Below are positions 1 through 7,454 of a DNA stretch of 8,311 nt, in pieces. The stretch lies in assembly GCA_041567315.1 (NCBI GenBank), contig JBFGCA010000157.1, positions 1 through 8,311 of the forward strand, given 5' to 3'. The DNA comes from JBFGCA01 sp041567315 (GTDB taxonomy: Bacteria; Acidobacteriota; Thermoanaerobaculia; Multivoradales; JAHEKO01). The translations under genes and the position numbers were made by a program. The notes beneath the pieces are model-generated. The model worked only from the letters and a program-made list of their open reading frames with translations. It was not told where the DNA came from and searched no databases. Each line of letters opens with the position of its first letter. The stretch's first letter is position 1.

Positions 1-1819
1 GGCCGCCGCGGCCTTTCGCTGCCCGGGCCTGCGAAGCCGGAGGCTCCACTTCGAGGCCGGCCGCGCGTGCGGGCAGCAGGCGCCCGGCCTCGCCGGGGGG
101 GCCTTCGCCGCGGGGCCAGCCAAGGCGGCGGCGGAGGGCGAGGGCTTCGCGGACGAAGGCGAGGAAGGCTTCGGTCTCGGGGTCGAGGGTCCAGTCGAGC
201 CAGGTCAGCTCGCCGTCGTGGCAGTAGGCGTTGTTGTTGCCGCGCTGGGTGCGGCCCAGCTCGTCGCCGTGGGCGAGCATGGGGACGCCGCGCGAAAGGG
301 CGAGGGTGGCGACGAGGGCGCGGCGGACCGCGAGCCGGCGCGCGCGGATCGCCGGGTCGTCGGTGGGCCCTTCGGCGCCCCAGTTGCTGCTCAGGTTGTG
401 CTCGGGGCCGTCGCCGTTGTCCTCGCCGTTGGCTTCGTTGTGCTTGCGCTCGTAGCTCACCAGGTCGGCGAGGGTGAAGCCGTCGTGACAGGCCAGGTAG
501 TTGACGCTGGCGGTGGGGGCGCGGTCTCCGAAGACGTCCGGGCTGCCGCTCAGCCGGTCGGCCATCTCCTCGGGGGGCACCGGGTCGCCGCGCCAGAAGG
601 CGCGCACCGTGTCCCGATAGCGGTCGTTCCACTCCGCCCAGCCGGACGGGAAGTTGCCGAGCTGGTAGCCGCCGGGGCCCAGGTCCCAGGGCTCGGCGAT
701 CCACTTGACACGGGCGAGATCGGGGTCGTCGCGGAGGGCGGTGAAGAAGGCGCCGGCGGGGTCGAAGTCGCGGACGCCGCGGCCCAGCACGGGCGCCAGG
801 TCGAGCCGGAAGCCGTCGACCCGCATCTCGGCCACCCAGTAGCGCAGACAGTCGAGGATCAGCTCGAGCGCCGCCGGCTGCGACAGGTCCAGGGTGTTCC
901 CGCAGCCGCTCCAGTTTTCGTAGAGCGTCGGGTCGTCCTCCCGCAGGCGGTAGTGGCCGCGGTTGTCGAAACCGCGGAGCGACAGGGTAGGGCCGCGATG
1001 GTCGCCCTCGGCGGTGTGGTTGAGCACCAGGTCGAGCAGCACCTCGATCCCCGCCCGATGGAGGGCGCGCACCATGGTCTTGAATTCGGTGACCTGCTCT
1101 CCACGGTCGCCGGCGGCGTACCCGGCGTGGGGGGCGAAGAAGGCCAGCGGGTTGTACCCGAAGTAGTTGGTCAGGCCGCGCCCGGCGAGCGCCGGCTCGG
1201 TGACGAACTGCTGGACCGGCAGCAGCTGGACGGCGGTGACGCCGAGCGAGCGCAGGTGCTCGATCACCGGCTCCTGGACCAGACCCAGGTAGGTGCCGCG
1301 GAGCGGCGGCGGCACCCGCGGATGGAGCCGGGTGAGCCCCTTGACGTGGCACTCGTAGATCAGGGTGTCGGGCCAGGGGGTTCGCGGCCGGCGATCGCCC
1401 CGCCAGTCGAAGGCGGGGTCGACGACCACCGAGAGCGGGGCGAAGGGGGCGGTGTCGCGCGGGTCCGGGACCGCGTCGTCGCTGCCGCCGGCCAGCGCCT
1501 CGTCCCAGATCGGCTCGCCGGCAACCGCCCGTGCCCGGGGGTCGACCAGCAGCTTGGCGGGGTTGAAGCGGTGGCCGCGGCCGGGGTCCCACCGACCGTC
1601 GACCCGGTAGCCGTAGAGCTGTCCGGCCCCGAGGTCGGCCACCTGGAGGCGCCAGACGCCGTCTTCCCCGCGGGTCAGGGGCAGGCGGCGGCGGGCCTCG
1701 CCACCCACCTCGTCGAACAGAGACAGCTCGACGGCGCTGGCCGCGGCCGAGGTGACCGCGAACTCGACGCCGCCGGGTGTCAGGGTGGCGCCGAGGCCCG
1801 ATGGCCTGCCGCGGGTCAT
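1..1819 (-). CDS. glgX: Glycogen debranching enzyme GlgX (isoamylase family GH13), 3' end cut off by window edge
   Basis: Cytoplasmic enzyme that hydrolyses alpha-1,6 branches of phosphorylase-limit glycogen, releasing short maltodextrins. Seen: 606 residues read from ATG 1819 to the window edge with no stop. The N-terminal part (about residues 8-95) looks like a CBM48 beta-sandwich and ends in YGYRVDG, followed by FNPAKLLVDP. The GH13 barrel follows, with YECHVKGLT, the NHTAEGD motif from N267, the nucleophile D340 in VDGFRLD, the acid/base E376 in WIAEPWDLG and the third carboxylate D446 in CHDGFTL. The family block TQRGNNNAYC is at 524-533. All three catalytic residues are therefore present. 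E. coli GlgX has 657 residues, so roughly 50-100 are missing beyond the edge. The start overlaps the malQ stop as ATGA, which implies translational coupling; no clear Shine-Dalgarno sequence is visible. Residues from about 567 on do not show the tail I expect for this family (see findings). The homologue TreX is an alternative name; the family assignment is firm. Confidence 0.96.
   Translation of the reverse strand, partial: MTRGRPSGLGATLTPGGVEFAVTSAAASAVELSLFDEVGGEARRRLPLTRGEDGVWRLQVADLGAGQLYGYRVDGRWDPGRGHRFNPAKLLVDPRARAVAGEPIWDEALAGGSDDAVPDPRDTAPFAPLSVVVDPAFDWRGDRRPRTPWPDTLIYECHVKGLTRLHPRVPPPLRGTYLGLVQEPVIEHLRSLGVTAVQLLPVQQFVTEPALAGRGLTNYFGYNPLAFFAPHAGYAAGDRGEQVTEFKTMVRALHRAGIEVLLDLVLNHTAEGDHRGPTLSLRGFDNRGHYRLREDDPTLYENWSGCGNTLDLSQPAALELILDCLRYWVAEMRVDGFRLDLAPVLGRGVRDFDPAGAFFTALRDDPDLARVKWIAEPWDLGPGGYQLGNFPSGWAEWNDRYRDTVRAFWRGDPVPPEEMADRLSGSPDVFGDRAPTASVNYLACHDGFTLADLVSYERKHNEANGEDNGDGPEHNLSSNWGAEGPTDDPAIRARRLAVRRALVATLALSRGVPMLAHGDELGRTQRGNNNAYCHDGELTWLDWTLDPETEAFLAFVREALALRRRLGWPRGEGPPGEAGRLLPARAAGLEVEPPASQARAAKGRGG
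1816..1819 (-). other. ATGA stop/start overlap coupling malQ and glgX
   Basis: On the minus strand the four bases read ATGA: the glgX start ATG (1819-1817) and the malQ stop TGA (1818-1816) share two bases. This arrangement usually means that ribosomes ending malQ re-initiate on glgX, so both proteins come from one mRNA in a linked ratio. The overlap is seen directly; the coupling is inferred. Confidence 0.85.
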
Positions 1820-3369
1820 GCGTCGCCCACGCCGGCGCCTTCGCCGGCCACCTCCTCGGCGGTCTTGCGGGGAGCCGCCCGAGGGGCGGTGCGGCCGCTG
1901 ACCTCGGCCAGCCGCCGCAGCCAACCGGCGGTGTCGTCCCCGGGCGCCGACTCGGCCCGCCACTCCCAGCAGCCGGCCACCTGCCCGGGCCGGTTGAGGC
2001 GGTGGGCGCCGTCGAGGCCCAGCACGTCCTGCAGCGGCACGATCGCCAGCTCGGCCACCGAGGTATAGGCGGCCCGGATCAGGTCGTGGTGGATGGCGGT
2101 GCCGTCGCCGCCCAGGTAGTCCAGCACCCGCCGGCGGGCCGGCGGCGCCAGGGAGCCGAACCAGCCGACCGCGGTGTCGTTGTCGTGGGTGCCGGTGTAG
2201 ACCACGGTGTCGCGCTCGTGGGCGTGCGGCAGGTGGTCGCTGCCCGGGGCGTCGAAGGCGAACTGGAGGACCCGCATGCCGGGCAGCTCGAGCCGCCGCC
2301 GCAGGGCGACCACGTCCGGGGTGATGACCCCCAGGTCCTCGGCGATCAGCGGCAGCTCGCCCAGCTCCCGCCGGGCGGCCTCGAACAGCCGCCGGCCGGG
2401 GCCGCGGCGCCAGCGGCCGGCGGCGGCGGTCTCGGCGTCGGCCGGTACCTCCCAGTAACCGGCAAAGCCCCGGAAGTGGTCGAGACGCAGCCGGTCGGCC
2501 AGCCGCAGACCGGCCCGCAGGCGCTCGATCCACCAGCGGTAGCCGTCGGCCGCCATCCGCCGCCAGTCGTACAGCGGGTGGCCCCAGAGCTGGCCGTCGG
2601 CGCTGAAGGCGTCGGGAGGGACACCGGACTGGCGGCGGGGGCGGCCCCGGCGACCGACCCGGAACAGCGTCTGGTGCGCCCACACGTCGGCGCTGTCGGC
2701 CGGGGCGTAGAGCGGCAGGTCGCCGAGGAGCTCGACGCCGCGGGCGTTGGCGTAGGCGCGCAGCCGCTCCCACTGCTCGAAGAAGAGGAACTGGACGAAG
2801 CGCTGGAAGTCGAGTTCGGCCGCCAGCTCGGCGCGGGCGGCGACCAGGGCGGCGGGTTCGCGGCGGCGCAGCGGGGCCGGCCAGGTGCCCCAGGCGGTCC
2901 GGTCGTGGCGCTCGCGCAAGGCCGCGAACAGCGCCCAGTCCTCCAGCCAGAAGCGCTGCCCGGCACCGTCGACGAAAGCGGCGAGCGCCCGGCGCTCCTC
3001 GGCCGCCGCCCGCCGCTGGAAGCCCTCCCAGGCCAGTCGCAGCAGCCGCTGCTTGGCCGCGGCCACCGCCGGGTAGTCGACCCGCCCGGCAGCGGGCGGC
3101 AGCGCGGCGAGCTCGCCGGCGGGCAGCCAGCCTCGCCGGCGGAGCTCCTCGGGCGCGATCAGCAGCGGGTTGCCGGCAAAGGCCGACAGCGCGCCATAGG
3201 GCGAGTTGCCGAACCCGGTCGGCCCCGCCGGCAGCAGCTGCCAGACGCGCTGGCCGGCGGCCGCCAGCCAGTCCACGAAACGGCGGGCGGCGGGGCCCAG
3301 GTCGCCGATGCCCGGCGGCCCGGGAAGCGAAGTGGCATGGAGTAGGATACCGGCCGCCCGCTCGGACAC
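1816..3369 (-). CDS. malQ: 4-alpha-glucanotransferase (amylomaltase) MalQ, GH77
   Basis: Cytoplasmic disproportionating enzyme that moves alpha-1,4-glucan segments between maltodextrins and releases glucose. It recycles short chains left by phosphorylase and debranching enzyme. Seen: 517 residues, close to the roughly 500 of Thermus-type amylomaltase. The N-terminus AAGILLHATSLPGPPGIGDL is diagnostic, followed by WQLLPAGPTGFGNSPYG. The catalytic residues are nucleophile D297 in RLDHFRGFAGYWEVP, acid/base E344 in LIAEDLGVI and D396 in TGTHDND. Near the end RLNRPGQ plus a WEW segment match the family C-terminus. I chose GTG 3369 because it directly precedes the conserved N-terminus; an upstream in-frame ATG at 3447 would add 26 unlike residues and overlap glgP. 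No Shine-Dalgarno lies before the GTG, but a TATCAT box ends 6 bp upstream, so the message may be leaderless. It lies upstream of glgX in the same transcription unit. Confidence 0.96.
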   Translation of the reverse strand: MSERAAGILLHATSLPGPPGIGDLGPAARRFVDWLAAAGQRVWQLLPAGPTGFGNSPYGALSAFAGNPLLIAPEELRRRGWLPAGELAALPPAAGRVDYPAVAAAKQRLLRLAWEGFQRRAAAEERRALAAFVDGAGQRFWLEDWALFAALRERHDRTAWGTWPAPLRRREPAALVAARAELAAELDFQRFVQFLFFEQWERLRAYANARGVELLGDLPLYAPADSADVWAHQTLFRVGRRGRPRRQSGVPPDAFSADGQLWGHPLYDWRRMAADGYRWWIERLRAGLRLADRLRLDHFRGFAGYWEVPADAETAAAGRWRRGPGRRLFEAARRELGELPLIAEDLGVITPDVVALRRRLELPGMRVLQFAFDAPGSDHLPHAHERDTVVYTGTHDNDTAVGWFGSLAPPARRRVLDYLGGDGTAIHHDLIRAAYTSVAELAIVPLQDVLGLDGAHRLNRPGQVAGCWEWRAESAPGDDTAGWLRRLAEVSGRTAPRAAPRKTAEEVAGEGAGVGDA

Positions 3370-3375
3370 CGTCCG

Positions 3376-3381
3376 ATGATA
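3376..3381 (-). promoter_or_regulatory. Putative -10 box for malQ-glgX
   Basis: The minus strand reads TATCAT here, five of six matches to TATAAT, in the only AT-rich patch of the malQ-glgP gap. It ends 6 bp before the malQ GTG, so transcription would begin at or beside the start codon, giving a leaderless message. No convincing -35 element is seen 16-18 bp upstream. This is an inference from a short match. Confidence 0.35.
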
Positions 3382-3383
3382 CT
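3378..3383 (+). promoter_or_regulatory. Weak candidate -10 box for glgP
   Basis: The plus strand reads GATACT, four of six matches to TATAAT, overlapping the opposite-strand TATCAT. It would place a start near 3390, leaving a leader of about 40 nt that includes the glgP Shine-Dalgarno. No good -35 element is visible upstream, where the sequence is malQ coding DNA, so the call is weak. Confidence 0.22.
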
Positions 3384-3412
3384 TTGGGCTCCCGGAGACA
3401 GCTTTCGTGCCG

Positions 3413-3420
3413 AGAGGAGA
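3413..3420 (+). promoter_or_regulatory. Shine-Dalgarno sequence of glgP
   Basis: AGAGGAGA lies here; its AGGAG core (3415-3419) is 9 nt before GTG 3429 and 6 nt before the adjacent in-frame TTG 3426. It rules out the longer reading from TTG 3384 and is the only clear ribosome binding site in front of any gene in this window. Confidence 0.75.
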
Positions 3421-3428
3421 CCGTTTTG

Positions 3429-5630
3429 GTGGCTGAAGCCAGCGCACCCCCAGTGATTCCCTGTTTCCAGGTGGCGGAGATCGAGCTTCCCGACGAGCTG
3501 GACCGCCTCTACGACCTGGCCTACAACCTGTGGTGGACGTGGCGTCCGGAGGCGCGGCACCTCTTCGCCTCGATCGACAGCGGCTCGTGGGGCCGCTACC
3601 GCAACCCGGTGGAGCTGCTGCACGACGTCGACCGCTCCCACTGGGAGCTGCTGCTGGAAAGCGATCCCTTCATGGAGCGCTACGCCGCCGTCCGTCAGGC
3701 CTTCGACAGCTATCTGGCAGGCGGCCCGGAGAGCTGGTTCGCCCGCCGCTTCGAAGGCTGGCGGGGTGGACCGGTGGCCTACTTCTCGATGGAGTTCGGG
3801 CTGCACCAGAGCCTGCCCCTCTACTCCGGCGGTCTCGGGGTGCTGAGCGGCGACCACTGCAAGGCGGCGAGCGACCTGGGGCTGCCGTTCGTCGGCGTCG
3901 GGCTGCTCTACCGGCGCGGCTACTTCCAGCAATCGATCGACGCCGACGGCTACCAGCAGCACTTCTATCCGGAGTCCAACTTCCACCGGCTGCCGGTGCG
4001 GCCGGCGATGGACCGCCGGGGCCGCGAGGTGGTGGTGCGGGTGCCGCTGCCGGGGCGCGAGGTGGCGGCCAAGGTCTGGCTGGCGCAGGTCGGGCGGGTG
4101 CCGCTGCTGCTGCTCGACACCGACGTCACCGACAACGACCCCGCCGACCGGCCGATCACCGGCGTGCTCTACGTCCGCGGCCGCGAGATGCGGCTCTGCC
4201 AGGAGATGATCCTGGGGGTCGGGGGCCTGCGGGCGCTGGCGGCGCTGGGGATCGAGCCGGCGGTCTGGCATCTCAACGAGGGTCACAGCTCGCTGCTCCA
4301 GCTCGAGCGGCTGCGCGAGGCCGTGGCCGGCGGCGACCGCGAGCTGACGGAGGCCCTCGCCCGGGTGCGGCGCAACGCGCTGTTCACCACCCACACCACG
4401 GTGCCGGCCGGCAACGAGCAGTTCGAGCGCGCCCTGGCGGGCCGGTACCTGGAGCCCTGGACGGAGCCGCTCGGCACCGCGGCCGAGCGGCTGCTGGAGC
4501 TGGGGCAGGCCGAGCCCGGCGGCGGCCCGGGAGGCTTCAACCTGACCGCCCTGGCGATCCGCACCAGCGCTCGCGTCAACGGCGTCAGCCGCCTCAACAG
4601 CGAGGTCGCCGAGCGTCTGTGGCGGCACCTGCTGCCGGCCGCCGCCGGCCAGCCGCCGGTACTGCCGATCACCAACGGCGTCCACGTGCCGACCTGGCTG
4701 GGGGTCGAGATGCGAACCCTGCTGGCCCGCCACCTGGGCGGCGACTGGCTGGAGGACCAGCAGCTGCCGCGCAGCTGGGAGCGGGTGGCGGCGATCCCCG
4801 ACCACGAGCTGTGGGGCGCCCACCAGGCGCAGAAGGAGCGGCTGCTGCGGTTCACCCGTTCGCGGCTGCGCGAGCAATACGCCAGGCACGGCCACTCGCC
4901 GGACCAGCTCCGCGAGGTGGCCGAGCTGTTCGACCCCGGGATGCTGACCATCGGGTTCGCGCGGCGCTTCGCCACCTACAAGCGGGCGGCCCTGCTGTTC
5001 CGCGACCTCGGCCGGCTGCGCGGGCTGCTGGCCCACGCCGAGCGGCCGGTGCAGATCTTCATGGCCGGCAAGGCCCATCCGGCCGACCGGCCCGGTCAGG
5101 AGCTGATCCGCGAGATCTTCGCCCTCAGCCGCGACGGCGAGCTGCGCGGCCGGGTGGTGTTCCTCGAGAACTACGACATGCGGGTGGCGCGGATGCTGGT
5201 GCAGGGCGCCGACGTCTGGCTCAACACGCCGCGCCGGCCGCTCGAGGCGTGCGGCACCAGCGGCCAGAAGGCGGCCATCAACGGGGTGCTCAACTGCAGC
5301 ATCCTGGACGGCTGGTGGCCGGAGGGCTACGACGGCAGCAACGGCTGGGCGATCGACGGCGGCAACGCGGCCGGTGACGACGAGGCGCAGGACGAGCTGG
5401 ACGCCAAGGCGCTCTTCGAGGTCCTCGAGCAGCGGATCGTGCCGGCCTTCTACGAGCGCGAGGGCGAGGGGGTGGCGGCCGGCTGGGTGGCGCGGATGAA
5501 ACGCTCGATGATCACCGTCGGCTCGCGGTTCACCGCCAGCCGGATGGTGCGCGAGTACGCCGACCGGGCCTACGCGCCGCTGGCCGGCCACGCCACGCCC
5601 GAGCCGGTGCCCCAGCCGGTGGAAAGCTAG
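3429..5630 (+). CDS. glgP: Alpha-glucan (glycogen) phosphorylase GlgP, GT35
   Basis: PLP-dependent cytoplasmic enzyme that phosphorolyses terminal alpha-1,4 bonds of glycogen or maltodextrin to glucose-1-phosphate. Seen: 733 residues from GTG 3429 (TTG 3426 equally possible), with a strong Shine-Dalgarno upstream. The N-terminal 100 or so residues (LYDLAYNLWWTW onward) match the DUF3417 region of the bacterial/archaeal phosphorylase subfamily. Then come the glycine loop YSGGLGVLSGDH (132-143), HLNEGHSS from 281, TNGVHVPTW from 415, and FARRFATYKR (510-519), whose R513 and K518 align with the phosphate-binding R569 and K574 of rabbit phosphorylase. EACGTSGQK (606-614) holds the PLP lysine K614. 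This is the short form lacking the animal-type regulatory N-terminus. It is divergent from malQ-glgX, its partners in glycogen breakdown, and lies 10 bp before mutL on the same strand. Whether glycogen or maltodextrin is preferred cannot be seen. Confidence 0.96.
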   Translation: MAEASAPPVIPCFQVAEIELPDELDRLYDLAYNLWWTWRPEARHLFASIDSGSWGRYRNPVELLHDVDRSHWELLLESDPFMERYAAVRQAFDSYLAGGPESWFARRFEGWRGGPVAYFSMEFGLHQSLPLYSGGLGVLSGDHCKAASDLGLPFVGVGLLYRRGYFQQSIDADGYQQHFYPESNFHRLPVRPAMDRRGREVVVRVPLPGREVAAKVWLAQVGRVPLLLLDTDVTDNDPADRPITGVLYVRGREMRLCQEMILGVGGLRALAALGIEPAVWHLNEGHSSLLQLERLREAVAGGDRELTEALARVRRNALFTTHTTVPAGNEQFERALAGRYLEPWTEPLGTAAERLLELGQAEPGGGPGGFNLTALAIRTSARVNGVSRLNSEVAERLWRHLLPAAAGQPPVLPITNGVHVPTWLGVEMRTLLARHLGGDWLEDQQLPRSWERVAAIPDHELWGAHQAQKERLLRFTRSRLREQYARHGHSPDQLREVAELFDPGMLTIGFARRFATYKRAALLFRDLGRLRGLLAHAERPVQIFMAGKAHPADRPGQELIREIFALSRDGELRGRVVFLENYDMRVARMLVQGADVWLNTPRRPLEACGTSGQKAAINGVLNCSILDGWWPEGYDGSNGWAIDGGNAAGDDEAQDELDAKALFEVLEQRIVPAFYEREGEGVAAGWVARMKRSMITVGSRFTASRMVREYADRAYAPLAGHATPEPVPQPVES

Positions 5631-5640
5631 ACCCGCCGCC

Positions 5641-7440
5641 CTGCCCACGATCCACATCCTCGACGACCGCCTGGTCAGCCAGATCGCCGCCGGCGAGGTG
5701 GTGGAGCGGCCGGCCGCGGTGGTCAAGGAGCTGGTCGAGAACGCCCTCGACGCCGGCGCCACCCGCGTCGAGGTCGCCCTCGAGACCGGCGGCAAGCGCC
5801 GCATCACGGTCCGCGACGACGGCTGCGGGATGGACCGCGACGACGCGCTGCTGGCCTTCGACCGTCACGCCACCAGCAAGATCGCCGCCGTCGAGGACCT
5901 CGAGCAGGTGGGCTCGCTGGGCTTCCGGGGCGAGGCCCTGGCCTCGATCGCCGCCGTCGCCCGGGTAGAGCTGGTGACCGCGCGCCAGGCCGGGGACGGC
6001 ACCCGGGTGCGGATCGAGGGCGGCCGCGTCAGGGTCGCCGAACCGGCGGCCCATCCGCGCGGCACTTCGATCGAGGTCGCCTCGCTGTTCTTCAACGTGC
6101 CGGCGCGCCGCAAGTTCCTCAAGCGTCCGTCCACCGAGCTGCGCCGCGCCGCCGAGGTGGTCCAGGGCTACGCCCTGGCGCGCCCCGAGGTCGGCTTCTC
6201 GCTGACCCACGAGGGCCGCACCCTGCTCGACCTGCCGCCCGCCGCCGCCGGCGCCCGGCAGCGGATCGGCGAGCTGTTCGGCACCGCCCTCACCGACCGG
6301 CTGGAGGAGATCGAGGGCGCCGCTGCCGGCGGCCGGATCTCCGGTTTCGTCGGCGATCCTGGCACCGCCCGCGGCCGGCGCACCTTCACCTTCGTCAACC
6401 GGCGGCTGCTGCGCGACCGCGCGGTGCTGGCGGTCTTCTACCGGGCGGTGCGCGACGTCTGGCGCAGCGAGGAGTTCCCGGCGCTGTTCCTGTTCCTGGA
6501 GGTGCCGGCGGGGCAGGTGGACGTCAACGTCCACCCGCAGAAGGCCGAGGTGCGCTTCCGCGACCCGGGTCTGCTGGACAAGGTGTCGCGGGCGCTGCGC
6601 GCGGCGCTCGAGCGGGCGCTCGGCGAGGTGGCGGCACCGGCGCAGCCGGCGGCGGGCCGTCCGGCGATGCCGTTCGCGTGGCAGGGACGGGGAGCGGCCC
6701 CGCAGGACGGCGGGATTGCGGAAGCGCCGGGAGAGGTCGCGGAGGCGGCCGCGGGAGTGGTGCGCCAGGCGCCCCCGGCGGCGCCGCCGGGACCGCGTCT
6801 CGCGGAGATCTCCTACGCCCCGCTGGAGCGGCCCGCGGTCCCGCTCTCGGGCCGCCGCGGCGAGCCCCGGCCGTTCCGCCTCCTCGGCCAGTACAAGGGC
6901 ACCCTGATCCTGCTGGAAGGCCCCGACGGGCTCTACCTGGTCGACCAGCACGTCGCCCACGAGCGCCTGCTCTACGAGCGCCTGCGCCGCTCGCTGGCCG
7001 GCGGCCCGGTTCCGGTCCAGCAGCTCCTCGAGCCGCTGCTTCTCGAGCTGGCGCCGGCCGAGGCGCTGCGGCTCGACGAGCTGGCGCCGGCGCTCGACGG
7101 GTGCGGCTTCCCGCTACGGAAGCTCTCGGGGGACACCCTGGCGCTCACCGGCGTGCCGTCGGTGCTCGGCGCCGCCGAGGCCGAGCGGCTGCTGCTCGAG
7201 CTGGCGGGGAGCGACGAGGTGGCCCCGGCCGACCTCCGCCGGCGCCTTCTGGAGTCGCTGGCCGCCAGCCTGTCCTGCCGCGCCGCCGTCAAGATGCACG
7301 AGCCGCTGTCGGCGGTGGAGATGGAGGCGCTGGTCGGCGAGCTGTTCGCCGCCGAGCAGCCCTACGCCTGCCCGCACGGGCGGCCGATCGTGCTCAAGAT
7401 GTCGGACGCCGATCTGGAGCGCCGCTTCGGCCGCCGGTAG
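5641..7440 (+). CDS. mutL: DNA mismatch repair protein MutL, endonuclease type, apparent CTG start
   Basis: MutL links MutS mismatch recognition to strand removal. Seen: 599 residues if begun at CTG 5641 (E. coli has 615). The GHKL ATPase half has QIAAGEVVERPA at 14-25, E30 and N34 in ELVEN, DDGCGM at 59-64, RHATSKI, and GFRGEAL at 94-100. An Ala/Pro/Gly-rich linker covers about 330-411. The C-terminal half has the endonuclease motif DQHVAHERLLYE (435-446), the likely beta-clamp motif QQLLEP (460-465), SCRAAVK around C546, and CPHGRP (577-582). It is therefore a MutH-independent nicking MutL. The frame has no ATG, GTG or TTG between the upstream stop (5509-5511) and GTG 5698; starting there would remove the conserved QIAAGE segment, so CTG is chosen. 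A weak purine run (GGTGGAAAG, 5618-5626) is the only Shine-Dalgarno-like sequence. It lies 10 bp after glgP and 14 bp before rnc. Confidence 0.95.
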   Translation: MPTIHILDDRLVSQIAAGEVVERPAAVVKELVENALDAGATRVEVALETGGKRRITVRDDGCGMDRDDALLAFDRHATSKIAAVEDLEQVGSLGFRGEALASIAAVARVELVTARQAGDGTRVRIEGGRVRVAEPAAHPRGTSIEVASLFFNVPARRKFLKRPSTELRRAAEVVQGYALARPEVGFSLTHEGRTLLDLPPAAAGARQRIGELFGTALTDRLEEIEGAAAGGRISGFVGDPGTARGRRTFTFVNRRLLRDRAVLAVFYRAVRDVWRSEEFPALFLFLEVPAGQVDVNVHPQKAEVRFRDPGLLDKVSRALRAALERALGEVAAPAQPAAGRPAMPFAWQGRGAAPQDGGIAEAPGEVAEAAAGVVRQAPPAAPPGPRLAEISYAPLERPAVPLSGRRGEPRPFRLLGQYKGTLILLEGPDGLYLVDQHVAHERLLYERLRRSLAGGPVPVQQLLEPLLLELAPAEALRLDELAPALDGCGFPLRKLSGDTLALTGVPSVLGAAEAERLLLELAGSDEVAPADLRRRLLESLAASLSCRAAVKMHEPLSAVEMEALVGELFAAEQPYACPHGRPIVLKMSDADLERRFGRR

Positions 7441-7454
7441 CGCCTGCCGACGCG

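Noticed and set aside
218..3345. Long plus-strand frames (218-2068 and 1777-3345) opposite glgX and malQ
   Set aside because: They are mirror images of the codon pattern of the two verified minus-strand genes, low in complexity, with no family motif.
3384..3428. Longer glgP starting at TTG 3384
   Set aside because: The strong AGGAG at 3415-3419 lies inside this extension and points to GTG 3429 or TTG 3426.
3370..3447. Longer malQ starting at ATG 3447
   Set aside because: It adds 26 residues unlike any MalQ N-terminus and runs into glgP and its Shine-Dalgarno; GTG 3369 sits just before the conserved N-terminus.
3159..5807. An 882-residue antisense reading frame opposite glgP
   Set aside because: It is rich in His, Pro, Gln, Arg and Val with no recognisable domain and lies opposite a gene with full family motifs. 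Long open antisense frames are expected when third positions are nearly all G or C.
5530..6960. A 476-residue antisense frame opposite mutL
   Set aside because: Arg/Ala/Gly/Leu-rich shadow of mutL codons without domains or start signals.
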